Shown in pieces: positions 24,824 to 32,334 of a stretch of DNA of 43,132 nt. The notes under the pieces are model-generated. The model worked only from the letters and a program-made list of their open reading frames with translations. It did not search any database and was not told the origin of the DNA. Source of the stretch: Acidimicrobiia bacterium (GTDB taxonomy: Bacteria > Actinomycetota > Acidimicrobiia > Acidimicrobiales > UBA8592); NCBI GenBank assembly GCA_030431575.1, contig JAUIIS010000008.1, positions 1 to 43,132 on the forward strand, given 5' to 3'. Each line of letters begins with the position of its first letter. Positions within the stretch are counted from its first letter, which is position 1. Both the position numbers and the translations under genes were made by a program.

Positions 24824-25481
24824 CGCATGGCTGGTCGCCGCCAAAGACCTCAAGGTCGAGTGGCGCGCTCGCATCATTATCAATCAAGTGGCGCCATTCA
24901 CGTTGCTCATCGTCGTGCTGTTTGGGTTGGCGCTCGACGCAGACCCTGAAACTCTGCGCAATACTGCCCCGGGCTTGTTCTGGGTGGCAGTCCTGCTCAT
25001 CACGCTGCTCGCAGTGCAGCGTGGCGCGGCCATCGAAACCTCCGATGGGGCCCAAGAACGTATCCTGCTCAGCGACCTCGATCCGGCCGCAGTGTTCCTC
25101 GGCAAAGCGCTGGCCTTGCTGGTGCAACTCTTGGCGCTCGAGGTCTTGCTTGGGGTGGCTATCGTCGTGCTCTTCGATGTGTCGGTTGGCGACCCGCTAC
25201 TCATGGTGGTTTCGGCGCTAGCCGCGTCCGTTGGCATCGCCGCCGCGGGTACCATCTATGGAGTCCTGGCCGTCGGTCTCGGCGTCCGAGAGACGCTTCT
25301 GCCAATCCTTTTATTACCGGTGCTTGCGCCGGTGCTCATCAGCGCTACCCGAACCTTTGGCGATGCCTTCGACCGAGTAGATGCAGATGGCTGGGCTTGG
25401 CTTGGCATGCTCGCCATGTTTGGAGTCATCTACATGGTGAGCGGATTGCTTGCCTACGGTGTTCTATTGGAGGAAACGTGA
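24813..25481 (+). CDS. ccmB: Haem exporter membrane subunit CcmB
   Basis: 222 residues from ATG 24813, the usual CcmB length. It has about six membrane helices (PFTLLIVVLFGLAL, LFWVAVLLITLLAVQRG and others). The early LVAAKDLKVEWRAR and the cytoplasmic loop ETSDGAQERILLSDLDPAAVFLGKAL are family hallmarks. With CcmA and CcmC it forms the membrane complex that energises haem delivery through CcmE. It overlaps ccmA by 11 bases and ccmC by 4 (GTGA). Confidence 0.93.
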   Translation: MLADAWLVAAKDLKVEWRARIIINQVAPFTLLIVVLFGLALDADPETLRNTAPGLFWVAVLLITLLAVQRGAAIETSDGAQERILLSDLDPAAVFLGKALALLVQLLALEVLLGVAIVVLFDVSVGDPLLMVVSALAASVGIAAAGTIYGVLAVGLGVRETLLPILLLPVLAPVLISATRTFGDAFDRVDADGWAWLGMLAMFGVIYMVSGLLAYGVLLEET

Positions 25482-26305
25482 GTTCAGTCGGCGCAGCATC
25501 GCCACAGACAGCGCAAGCGGCTGACTACAGCGTCTCTTCGCGCGGCACCCGCCTGCTGGGGGTGTTCATCTTGGTGAGCGTTCCCGTGCTGTTGTTGTTC
25601 GCCTTTGTGTTCACCGAGGCCGACGACACGATGGAAGATGCCGTTCGGTTGCTGTACATCCATGTTCCTGTGGCGGTTCTCACCTATGTGGCGTTTAGCC
25701 TCACCGCTGTTGGCAGTGTTGCCTACCTCTGGAAGCGTTCCCGTTGGTGGGACACCGTGGCTCATGCTGCGGCCGAGGTTGGAGTGGTGTTTTGCGGACT
25801 CACCTTGGTTACCGGAAGCATCTGGGGCCGCCCAACATGGAATACTTGGTGGGAATGGGGCGACGTTCGCCTCGTCACCACGCTGGTGCTTTTCCTCGTC
25901 TTTGTGGGTTATCTGGCGTTCCGGAGCGTTCCGGCCGAACCCGAAACCCGGGCCAAGCGTGCCGCAGTCATCGGCATCATTGGTGCCATCAACATTCCCA
26001 TCGTCAACCGCTCCGTCGAATGGTGGGAGAACAACACGCTGCACCAGCAGTCCTCGTTGACCGATGGCCAGCTCGAAGATCTCACCTTGTTTACGTGGTT
26101 CTTGGGCACAGTGGTTCTGGGCGCCATCTTCGTGTGGCTGCTCATCACTCGCTTTCGCTTGGCATGGCTGGAAGAAGAGATCGACCGTCATGGCCTGGTC
26201 ACCGCGCTAGAAGAGCGCCGCGCAGAATCTCATGTGGGGGTGGAAGCAGCCGTAGGGGGATCAGTAGTCGGTGGCTTCCAAGACAACCCAGGAGGTCCCC
26301 AATAA
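25478..26305 (+). CDS. ccmC: Haem-handling protein CcmC
   Basis: 275 residues from a GTG at 25478 preceded by GGAGGAAAC and overlapping the ccmB stop. Six membrane helices. The tryptophan-rich haem-binding segment reads WGRPTWNTWWEWGDVRL. A haem-ligand His lies in YIHVP, and another candidate in the periplasmic loop ENNTLHQQSS. CcmC loads haem onto CcmE. The C-terminal tail after the last helix is longer than usual (about 40 residues, ending GGFQDNPGGPQ). Its stop overlaps the ccmD start by one base. Confidence 0.94.
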   Translation: MSSVGAASPQTAQAADYSVSSRGTRLLGVFILVSVPVLLLFAFVFTEADDTMEDAVRLLYIHVPVAVLTYVAFSLTAVGSVAYLWKRSRWWDTVAHAAAEVGVVFCGLTLVTGSIWGRPTWNTWWEWGDVRLVTTLVLFLVFVGYLAFRSVPAEPETRAKRAAVIGIIGAINIPIVNRSVEWWENNTLHQQSSLTDGQLEDLTLFTWFLGTVVLGAIFVWLLITRFRLAWLEEEIDRHGLVTALEERRAESHVGVEAAVGGSVVGGFQDNPGGPQ

Positions 26306-26451
26306 TGACGCACCTCGGCTATCTCATCGCAGGGTGGTCGATTGGCCTCGGAACGCTGGCCGTGTATGGCTGGTCTGTTGCTCGGCGCGCCAAGGCCGCT
26401 GCCCGGCACGTCCCTGCCGACCGTCGTCGCTGGATGAGCGCCAATGACTAA
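26305..26451 (+). CDS. ccmD: Small membrane protein CcmD
   Basis: A 48-residue frame beginning MTHLGYLIAGWSIGLGTLAV, with GGAGG nine bases upstream. It has one membrane helix (about 3-24), then a strongly basic tail (ARRAKAAARHVPADRRRW). Size, topology and position between ccmC and ccmE match CcmD, which joins CcmABC and helps release holo-CcmE. The start overlaps the ccmC stop (TAATG) and its end overlaps ccmE by 8 bases. It is short enough to be missed by gene callers with a length cutoff. Confidence 0.85.
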   Translation: MTHLGYLIAGWSIGLGTLAVYGWSVARRAKAAARHVPADRRRWMSAND

Positions 26452-26986
26452 CACCGCTGGAAGCCCCGATCTCGACCTGACCCCACGGACGGGTAGCACG
26501 GCACGTTCGCGTAGCAAATGGGTGCCGCTGGCGCTGCTGGCCGCGATAGCGGTTGCTGTGGTTGGTCTCATTTGGTTCCTCATCACAAACAGTCAAGCCT
26601 TCCTTGAGGCCGACGTTGCCGTTGCAGAACGCGTCGAGCAAGGCGACAAACGCTTCCAGCTGCTGGGGTCGCCGGTCAGCGACGCAGACCCAGACGACAC
26701 GGTGCTTATCGATGGCGCAGAACACACACCTTTCACCGTGGCGTTCGACGATGTACTGGTCGATGTGGTCAGTCAAGGAACGCCACCCGACCTGTTCGCT
26801 GAAGGCGTTCCCGTGGTTCTCGAAGGACACTGGGTGCAAGGCCCCGCGCCTGCCGGGGTCGAGTGGCCAGAAGGCGCCAACGACGGCTGGTACTTCGATG
26901 CCGACCGGGTCCTGGTCAAACACGACGAGGATTACCGCAACGAGCGCATCGAAGAGGCCGAAGACCGCGGCCGACTAGATACCTAG
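26444..26986 (+). CDS. ccmE: Haem chaperone CcmE
   Basis: 180 residues. An N-terminal membrane anchor (about 27-47) holds an OB-fold domain outside the membrane. The covalent haem-binding motif VLVKHDEDY is intact, with His160 and Tyr164, equivalent to the H-x-x-x-Y of E. coli CcmE. FQLLGSPVSDADPDDTVLIDG and VVLEGHWVQ are family strands. It carries haem from CcmC to the CcmFH lyase. The N-terminal 25 residues and the insertion around GVEWPEGANDGWYF make it slightly longer than proteobacterial versions. Confidence 0.94.
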   Translation: MTNTAGSPDLDLTPRTGSTARSRSKWVPLALLAAIAVAVVGLIWFLITNSQAFLEADVAVAERVEQGDKRFQLLGSPVSDADPDDTVLIDGAEHTPFTVAFDDVLVDVVSQGTPPDLFAEGVPVVLEGHWVQGPAPAGVEWPEGANDGWYFDADRVLVKHDEDYRNERIEEAEDRGRLDT

Positions 26987-26992
26987 GTCTCC

Positions 26993-28960
26993 ATGAACTC
27001 CTTCCTCGGTACCGCCGCGGTCATCGCTGCGCTGGCCGCGGCCATTGTTGGTATTGGCCTGTTGGTGACCGGCATTAGGCTGCGTCGATCCGACATGCTG
27101 CGCTCGGGGGCTCGGTACGGCTACGTGATGTTCGCGGCCATGCTGTTTGCCACCATCATCATGCAACGGGCGCTGATTACCCGGGACTTCACGGTGCTCT
27201 TCGTCGCCGAACACGGCAGCTCCCGAACCCCGCCGTTGTTCAACGTGGCCACTATGTGGTCGGCGCTGGAAGGCTCCATTTTGTTGTGGGGGCTCGTCCT
27301 TGCCGGCTATGTGGCCATCGTCGTGCACAAGTTCCGTGACCGCCTCAGCGACCCGTTAGTTAGTTGGGCGCTGGTTGTCTTGTTTGTCGTGTCTGGGTTC
27401 TTCTTTGCGCTGATGATGGGTCCCGCCGACCCCTTCACCAGCTTTGACCCCACCCCCGGGTTCGACGGGCCCGGCCCCAACCCGCTGCTTCAAAACCACA
27501 TCCTCGTTGCCTTCCACCCGCCCATGCTTTACCTGGGTTACGTGGGGTTCACGGTGCCGTTTGCTTTTGCCATCGCTGCCCTCATCACCGGACGCCTCGG
27601 CGAAGGCTGGCTGCTTGAGACACGCCGCTGGACCCTGTTTTCGTGGGGGTTCCTCACCGCAGGCATCATCTTGGGTTCTTGGTGGGCCTACGACGTGTTG
27701 GGCTGGGGCGGCTACTGGGGCTGGGACCCAGTAGAGAACGCGTCGTTGTTGCCGTGGCTTACGGGCACCGCGTACTTGCATTCGGTGCTCGTCCAAGAAC
27801 GGCGCGGCATGTTGCGGGTTTGGAACCTGTCGCTGGTGTGCGCCACATTCTCACTCACCATCTTGGGCACCTTTATCACCCGCTCCGGTGTGCTTGCCTC
27901 GGTGCACGCGTTCTCCGAAGGCGGGGTAGGTACCTGGCTCATTAGCTTCTTTGCGGCCACCGTGGTGGTGACGGTCGGCCTGATCTTTTGGCGAGGTGAC
28001 CGGCTCCGAAGCCCTGGTGCTATCGACTCGCCGTTGTCTCGCGAAGGCGCCTTTTTGGCAAACAACTTGGCCTTTGCGGCCTTTGCCTTCATCATCTTGC
28101 TGGGAACCGTGTTCCCGCTCATTGTCGAGGCCGTCAATGGCAACCAAGTGTCCATTGGGGTCCCCTACTTCGAACGCATGACCATGCCTGTGGGCATCGT
28201 GCTGCTCTTTCTCATGGCCGTGGCCCCGGTCTTGCCATGGCGCAAAGCCAGCGGCGAGGTGTTGTCCAAGCGGCTCGAGTGGCCAGCTTGGTTTGGTGTG
28301 GCCACCTTGGTGTTTGCGCTGGTTGTCGGTGCGCGCGGGTTAGCGCCATTGATTGGCTTTGGGCTCGCGGGATTTGCCGCTGGTGCGGCGATTCGCCAGT
28401 TGGTGCTCGCCACCAGGCGTCAGGGCTGGCGGGGCTTCGTTGGACGGGCCAATGGCGGCATGATCGTGCACCTTGGCGTCATTGTGTTGGCCTGTGGGCT
28501 GGTGGCCAGCTCGTCATACATCCGCCAAGCCGAGTTTGAGCTCGGTCCCGGCGAAACGTTTGCCCTGGGTGACACCGACATCACCTATGTCTCGGCCGAA
28601 ACTGTCGTGCACGACAATCGGGTAGAACAACGCGCGAACCTTGTGGTCGACGGCAATGAGCTAACAACCTCGCTCGAACAGTTTGTGACCAGTGGCCAGG
28701 TGGTGGCCGCCCCAGGGACCCGCTCCACGATCTCTGCCGACGTCCAGGTGGCGTTGTTGCGTTACCCCGAAACCGACGACGGTGATGTCATCCTCCGCGC
28801 CACGCGCCAGCCGCTCATAGCTTGGCTGTGGACCGGCGGCCTGATCATGTTGCTCGGGACGGCGCTGTCGGCCTTCCCAGCTCGCGGCAGCCGCAAGCCC
28901 ACCGATCCAACATCGGCCCCGCTGCCCAACGCGGACCCCGACAGGGCCACAACCTCATGA
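26993..28960 (+). CDS. ccmF: Cytochrome c haem lyase subunit CcmF
   Basis: 655 residues, about 14-15 membrane helices. The WWD domain reads WWAYDVLGWGGYWGWDPVENASLLPW, and four candidate haem-ligand histidines include those in AFHPPM and AYLHSVL. CcmF attaches haem from CcmE to the apocytochrome CxxCH motif outside the membrane. The large C-terminal extracytoplasmic segment (about 520-620) before the last helix is as expected. It starts 6 bases after ccmE and its stop overlaps the ccmG start (ATGA). Confidence 0.95.
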   Translation: MNSFLGTAAVIAALAAAIVGIGLLVTGIRLRRSDMLRSGARYGYVMFAAMLFATIIMQRALITRDFTVLFVAEHGSSRTPPLFNVATMWSALEGSILLWGLVLAGYVAIVVHKFRDRLSDPLVSWALVVLFVVSGFFFALMMGPADPFTSFDPTPGFDGPGPNPLLQNHILVAFHPPMLYLGYVGFTVPFAFAIAALITGRLGEGWLLETRRWTLFSWGFLTAGIILGSWWAYDVLGWGGYWGWDPVENASLLPWLTGTAYLHSVLVQERRGMLRVWNLSLVCATFSLTILGTFITRSGVLASVHAFSEGGVGTWLISFFAATVVVTVGLIFWRGDRLRSPGAIDSPLSREGAFLANNLAFAAFAFIILLGTVFPLIVEAVNGNQVSIGVPYFERMTMPVGIVLLFLMAVAPVLPWRKASGEVLSKRLEWPAWFGVATLVFALVVGARGLAPLIGFGLAGFAAGAAIRQLVLATRRQGWRGFVGRANGGMIVHLGVIVLACGLVASSSYIRQAEFELGPGETFALGDTDITYVSAETVVHDNRVEQRANLVVDGNELTTSLEQFVTSGQVVAAPGTRSTISADVQVALLRYPETDDGDVILRATRQPLIAWLWTGGLIMLLGTALSAFPARGSRKPTDPTSAPLPNADPDRATTS

Positions 28961-29544
28961 GCGATCTCCAGGCAGGCGAAGAGTCCCAGCGGACCGCAAC
29001 GTTGTCCGGGGTGCGCCTTGCGGCTCTGGTTGTCGGCGTCGTGTTGATCGCCTTTGTTGGGCTGTTGGCTACCAGCGGTCGCCACGAGAACCCTGCTCCG
29101 GACGCGGCAGTCGGCGAAGCCGTGCCATTGGTGTCTGGCATCTCCTACGACGACACCACCTTCGACCTCGAGGAGGTGCTGGCTGCTAACCGCACTGTCG
29201 AGGCCAGCGAACAGGAATGGGTGGTTGTTAACTTCTTTGCCAGCTGGTGCATTCCTTGTCAGGTGGAGCACCCCGACCTGGTCCGCTTCGACACCGAGGG
29301 TGTGGCCTGCCCCACCCGGTTGGTCGGGGTGAGTATCCAAGACAGCCCTGAGCGCGTCGAGGAGTTCTTCGACGAACGCGGTGGCGACTGGCCCGTGCTT
29401 GTTGGCGATACGAATCCCACCATCATCGACTTTGGCGTTACTGCGCCGCCGGAGACCTTTGTCATCACTCCCGCAGGCATCATCGGCGCAAAGTTCATTG
29501 GACCGGTTACCTACGACGACCTGGCCGAGGTCATTCCATGTTGA
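28957..29544 (+). CDS. ccmG: Thiol-disulfide oxidoreductase CcmG/DsbE
   Basis: 195 residues from the ATG at 28957. One membrane anchor (about 18-39) precedes a thioredoxin fold outside the membrane. The redox site is ASWCIPCQVEHP with Cys98 and Cys101, and the cis-Pro loop is GVTAPPETFVI. It keeps apocytochrome CxxCH cysteines reduced for haem attachment, working with CcmH. The start overlaps ccmF by 4 bases and the end overlaps ccmH by 7. Confidence 0.93.
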   Translation: MSDLQAGEESQRTATLSGVRLAALVVGVVLIAFVGLLATSGRHENPAPDAAVGEAVPLVSGISYDDTTFDLEEVLAANRTVEASEQEWVVVNFFASWCIPCQVEHPDLVRFDTEGVACPTRLVGVSIQDSPERVEEFFDERGGDWPVLVGDTNPTIIDFGVTAPPETFVITPAGIIGAKFIGPVTYDDLAEVIPC

Positions 29545-30062
29545 GCCCAGGACGCGTCCGGGCGCTGTCTTGGGTGTTGCTTGGCACCGTGGCCATCGCT
29601 GCCCTTGTCTATGGCACCATCGACAATGACGGGCCGAAGAGCAATGCCGAGAGGGCCGCGGCTGTTGCCGCCACGGTGGCCTGCCCTGAATGCGACGGCC
29701 AACCGGTGTCGGACTCCAACGCCCCCATCGCCGAGATCATCCGCGTGGAAATCAAGAAGCAAGTCGATGCTGGTCTCACCGATGCCCAGATTCGCCAAAC
29801 GTACGTCGATCAATATGGCGAATGGGTCGACCTCAGCCCAAGCCGCAGCGGGCTGACAGGAGTGGTCTGGATTGCCCCGTTCCTGGTGATTGGTTTGGCC
29901 GTTGGAGCGTTGGCCATCGCCTTTGCCCGGTGGAACGCCAACGCTAGCAATCAGTCGGCGTCTGCAGAAGACCACCAGCTGGTCCAACAAGCCCAATCAC
30001 GCGGGCAGAGCACCCGGCCCGCCGCAGGTGGCGACACCAGTGACATTGGTGAGGGGCAGTGA
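29538..30062 (+). CDS. ccmH: Cytochrome c maturation thiol protein CcmH
   Basis: 174 residues. A signal or anchor helix (about 9-27) precedes the short helical domain with the redox motif TVACPECDGQPVSDSNAP (Cys49 and Cys52), the counterpart of LRCxxCQ in proteobacterial CcmH. A second membrane helix (about 108-130) and a polar tail follow. It reduces or presents the apocytochrome to CcmF. It overlaps ccmG at the start and ccmI at the end (GTGA). Confidence 0.92.
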   Translation: MLSPGRVRALSWVLLGTVAIAALVYGTIDNDGPKSNAERAAAVAATVACPECDGQPVSDSNAPIAEIIRVEIKKQVDAGLTDAQIRQTYVDQYGEWVDLSPSRSGLTGVVWIAPFLVIGLAVGALAIAFARWNANASNQSASAEDHQLVQQAQSRGQSTRPAAGGDTSDIGEGQ

Positions 30063-31237
30063 CCGACACTAAACCTCGAAGATTCGACGCAGACCGGCTG
30101 GCGGCGCTCGAAGAAGAACGTGACTTCTTGTTGGGATCGTTGCGGGATCTTGAAGCCGAGCTTGGCGCCGGCGACATCGACCAGGCTGACTACGAGCAGC
30201 TCAAAGACGACTACACCCGACGCGCGGCTTCGGTACTTCGAGCCATCGACGGTCAACAGCAGGCCATGGCGCCCAAGAAGGGCATCGATTGGAAAAGGGC
30301 CGCCGTATGGCTGGTTTCTTTGGCGTTGCTTGGAGCAATCAGCGGTGTTCTGCTGGCACGCGCATCTGGCACAAGAACGGGTGGTGAGTCTGCGACAGGC
30401 GAAGTGCGCGAAAGCGTGGTCTCTCGACTCAACCAGGCTCGGGCCCTGCTGGGCGACCAGACGCAGTGGGACCAAGCCATCGAGCTGTATCAAGAGATCG
30501 TCGACGAGCAGCCGTCCAACACCGAAGCCCTCACCTACCAAGCATGGTTGCAGTATCGCCGCGGCGACGACAGCGAAGGACCCATCAACCTTCTTCGCGA
30601 GGCCACTTCTGTCGACCCCGCGTACGCCGACGCCACCGTGTTTCTCACCATCGTGTTGGCCGACGCTGGGCGCTACGAAGAAGCTGCCGATGCCCTTCGT
30701 GGCCTTGACCCCGAGACCACGCCCGAAGGTGTGGGAGGTCTTGTGGCCCAACGCGGTCTGGTTGGCGAGGTTTTTGGCGAGGCCGTCTACCCCATGCTCA
30801 ACCAGGGCACAGACCACACCCTTGAAAGCCTCAACCTCACGGTGTCTCAGGCGCTCAACGCCGCTGGCTATCTGCTCGACACCGACAAGCAGGATCGCAC
30901 TGTCGCCGCGCTGATGCTGTATCGAGCGGTCAACGAAGTCGAGGCAGACAACACAGCAGCGCTCAGCCGCCGGGCCATGCTGATGGCGCTCACGTTCGAT
31001 CCCGATCTATTGGTCGAAGCAGAGAAGCTGGCAGACCAGGCCGTGGCCTCGGACCCCGACGACGCAGAGGCCCTGCTGACCAGGGTCACGGTGTTGGTCA
31101 TTCTGGAGGACCCCCAAGGCCAGTTGTGCGACGACGTCGCGACGCTGCTGGCGCTGTCGCCGTTGGAACAAGCCGTACAGGATCAACTGGCTGCGCTTGA
31201 CGTAGCGTCGCGTTGCGAGCTACCCGCAGACAGCTAG
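30059..31237 (+). CDS. ccmI: TPR protein CcmI/CycH-like
   Basis: 392 residues from a GTG at 30059 preceded by GAGGGG. An N-terminal coiled helix (DADRLAALEEERDFLLGSLRDLE, with the ERD/LRDLE pattern of CcmI) precedes one membrane helix (about 80-100). Tetratricopeptide repeats follow, for example WDQAIELYQEIVDEQPSNTEAL and NLLREATSVDPAYADATVFL. CcmI binds the C-terminus of apocytochromes and hands them to CcmFH. The C-terminal 150 residues are Asp/Glu-rich helices without close match. This is the last gene of the operon. Confidence 0.85.
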   Translation: MTDTKPRRFDADRLAALEEERDFLLGSLRDLEAELGAGDIDQADYEQLKDDYTRRAASVLRAIDGQQQAMAPKKGIDWKRAAVWLVSLALLGAISGVLLARASGTRTGGESATGEVRESVVSRLNQARALLGDQTQWDQAIELYQEIVDEQPSNTEALTYQAWLQYRRGDDSEGPINLLREATSVDPAYADATVFLTIVLADAGRYEEAADALRGLDPETTPEGVGGLVAQRGLVGEVFGEAVYPMLNQGTDHTLESLNLTVSQALNAAGYLLDTDKQDRTVAALMLYRAVNEVEADNTAALSRRAMLMALTFDPDLLVEAEKLADQAVASDPDDAEALLTRVTVLVILEDPQGQLCDDVATLLALSPLEQAVQDQLAALDVASRCELPADS

Positions 31238-31411
31238 CCGTCCGCTCCAGCAGTGTCGCTGCCATGTGCTCGGTGTCAGATTCGGGTTGCCGCTTACTGC
31301 GCCGAGTGCCTGTCCGGCTCTTTCGCCTACTCATTCGCCGTCGCCTGGACAGCTCGCTGGGTAGCGACCCCTTGCGGTAGAGCAGGATTATGGCTGCGCA
31401 CACGCAGGGTT

Positions 31412-31432
31412 GCCGAGCTGGCGATGCTCGGC
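31412..31432. terminator. Hairpin in the convergent gap after ccmI
   Basis: GCCGAGC (31412-31418) pairs perfectly with GCTCGGC (31426-31432) across a 7-base loop. It lies between the convergent ccmI and phosphatase genes, 34 bases past the phosphatase stop. No U-tract. The rest of the 228-base gap shows no gene or RNA I can support. Confidence 0.4.
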
Positions 31433-31465
31433 CGAACGGATAACCGCTCTAACCCGGTCAGAGCA

Positions 31466-31921
31466 CTAGGGCATCGAGTAGCGGGCTTCGGTGATCGCAT
31501 TGTCGTTCACTGTCAAGGTCCAGATGGAACCTTTGGCGCAACTAGACCCGCGGACTTCGGCGCCGTCGGCGGCCAGGAGATCGAGCACCGCAGGGATAAG
31601 GTTTCCGTGGCTGCAAAGCGCAGCCGTGGAATCACCACGAACAAGCCGCTGCATCAACGAGACGGTTGCCTTAGGGCTTTCCTCTTCCCAGAGGGCCTGG
31701 TTCGTCTCAACGCGGCGGCCCAGCATGGTGGCCAGCGGAGTGACCGTTTGGATGCAACGCGTTGCTGGGGAGGACAAGATGCTCTCGACTCCAGCGTTGC
31801 CAAGGTGTTCAGCGATGCGTTTTGCCTGCAGGCGGCCAGCTTCGTCGAGTTCTCGGTTGATGTCACTCGGCGCGTTGGTTCGCTGGCCAGCTGTGCTGTG
31901 TCTGATCAGGTAAATGGTCAT
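31466..31921 (-). CDS. SixA-like phosphohistidine phosphatase
   Basis: 151 residues of the histidine-phosphatase (RHG) superfamily. The nucleophile is in IYLIRHSTAGQR, where RHS replaces the usual RHG. LSSPATRCIQT holds the phosphate-pocket Arg, and the second catalytic His is in LCSHGNLIPAVL. The small size and lack of a cap domain match SixA, which removes phosphate from histidine phosphotransfer domains. A target in the window could be the HPt-like segment of the regulator at 5766-7778 or PdtaS signalling, but this is speculation. Confidence 0.88.
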   Translation of the reverse strand: MTIYLIRHSTAGQRTNAPSDINRELDEAGRLQAKRIAEHLGNAGVESILSSPATRCIQTVTPLATMLGRRVETNQALWEEESPKATVSLMQRLVRGDSTAALCSHGNLIPAVLDLLAADGAEVRGSSCAKGSIWTLTVNDNAITEARYSMP

Positions 31922-32334
31922 GAGAGGGGGGCGCCCGCAGGCTCCGAGACGCGTTCGGGGCTGAGGCCGTCGATTGACACTACTCGGGCCGACCCGTTGG
32001 CCCCAACTGTGTTCGCTTCGTCGGCTCTTTCGCGCCGCCTCCTGACTCTCCGTAACTGCGAAACCGCAAGCCGCGGGGTCAGCCGCGGGGTCAGACCCTC
32101 AACGTTGACCCCGTCGGGGGTTGTTGCCGGGTCGGGCAGCGGCAACGGGGTCAACGTTGAACGTTGAGGGTCTGACCCCAGGGCTTGCGGGATAGGGGCT
32201 GTTCGGCAGGCTGGTTCTGGGGTGAGATCGGTAGTCTTAGCGGAGGACAGTTTGCGCTGTTCGTGTATGAGTAACCCCCGCCGGTAGCTGTTTGCGCCCC
32301 CAGACTGCGGCTGCCATGAAGGAGCCAGCAACAC
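31922..32334. other. 413-base intergenic region with no gene
   Basis: Between the divergent phosphatase and mrp genes. I see no convincing coding frame or RNA. Its main content is the large palindrome at 32087-32179. Open frames crossing it are antisense to the phosphatase or low-complexity. AAGGAG (about 32319) lies 12 bases before the mrp ATG. Confidence 0.7.
32087..32179. repeat. REP-like inverted repeat
   Basis: The left arm 32087-32114 (beginning GGGGTCAGACCCTCAACG) recurs inverted at 32145-32179, where an extra 7 bases (CAACGTT) are inserted. A copy of the outermost block (GCGGGGTCAGCC) is duplicated just left of the left arm. The centre carries an inner GTTGCC/GGCAAC stem. The arms could form a long hairpin. 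The core TTGACCCCGTTG also occurs singly at 2682-2693 and 16661-16672, suggesting a dispersed family. Confidence 0.85.

Noticed and set aside
31238-31465. tRNA or small RNA in the gap after ccmI
   Set aside because: No cloverleaf with a T-loop consensus could be drawn; only a 7-bp hairpin was found.
31253-32167. 304-residue plus-strand frame
   Set aside because: Antisense to the SixA-like phosphatase, with no domain signature; its end is formed by the palindromic repeat.
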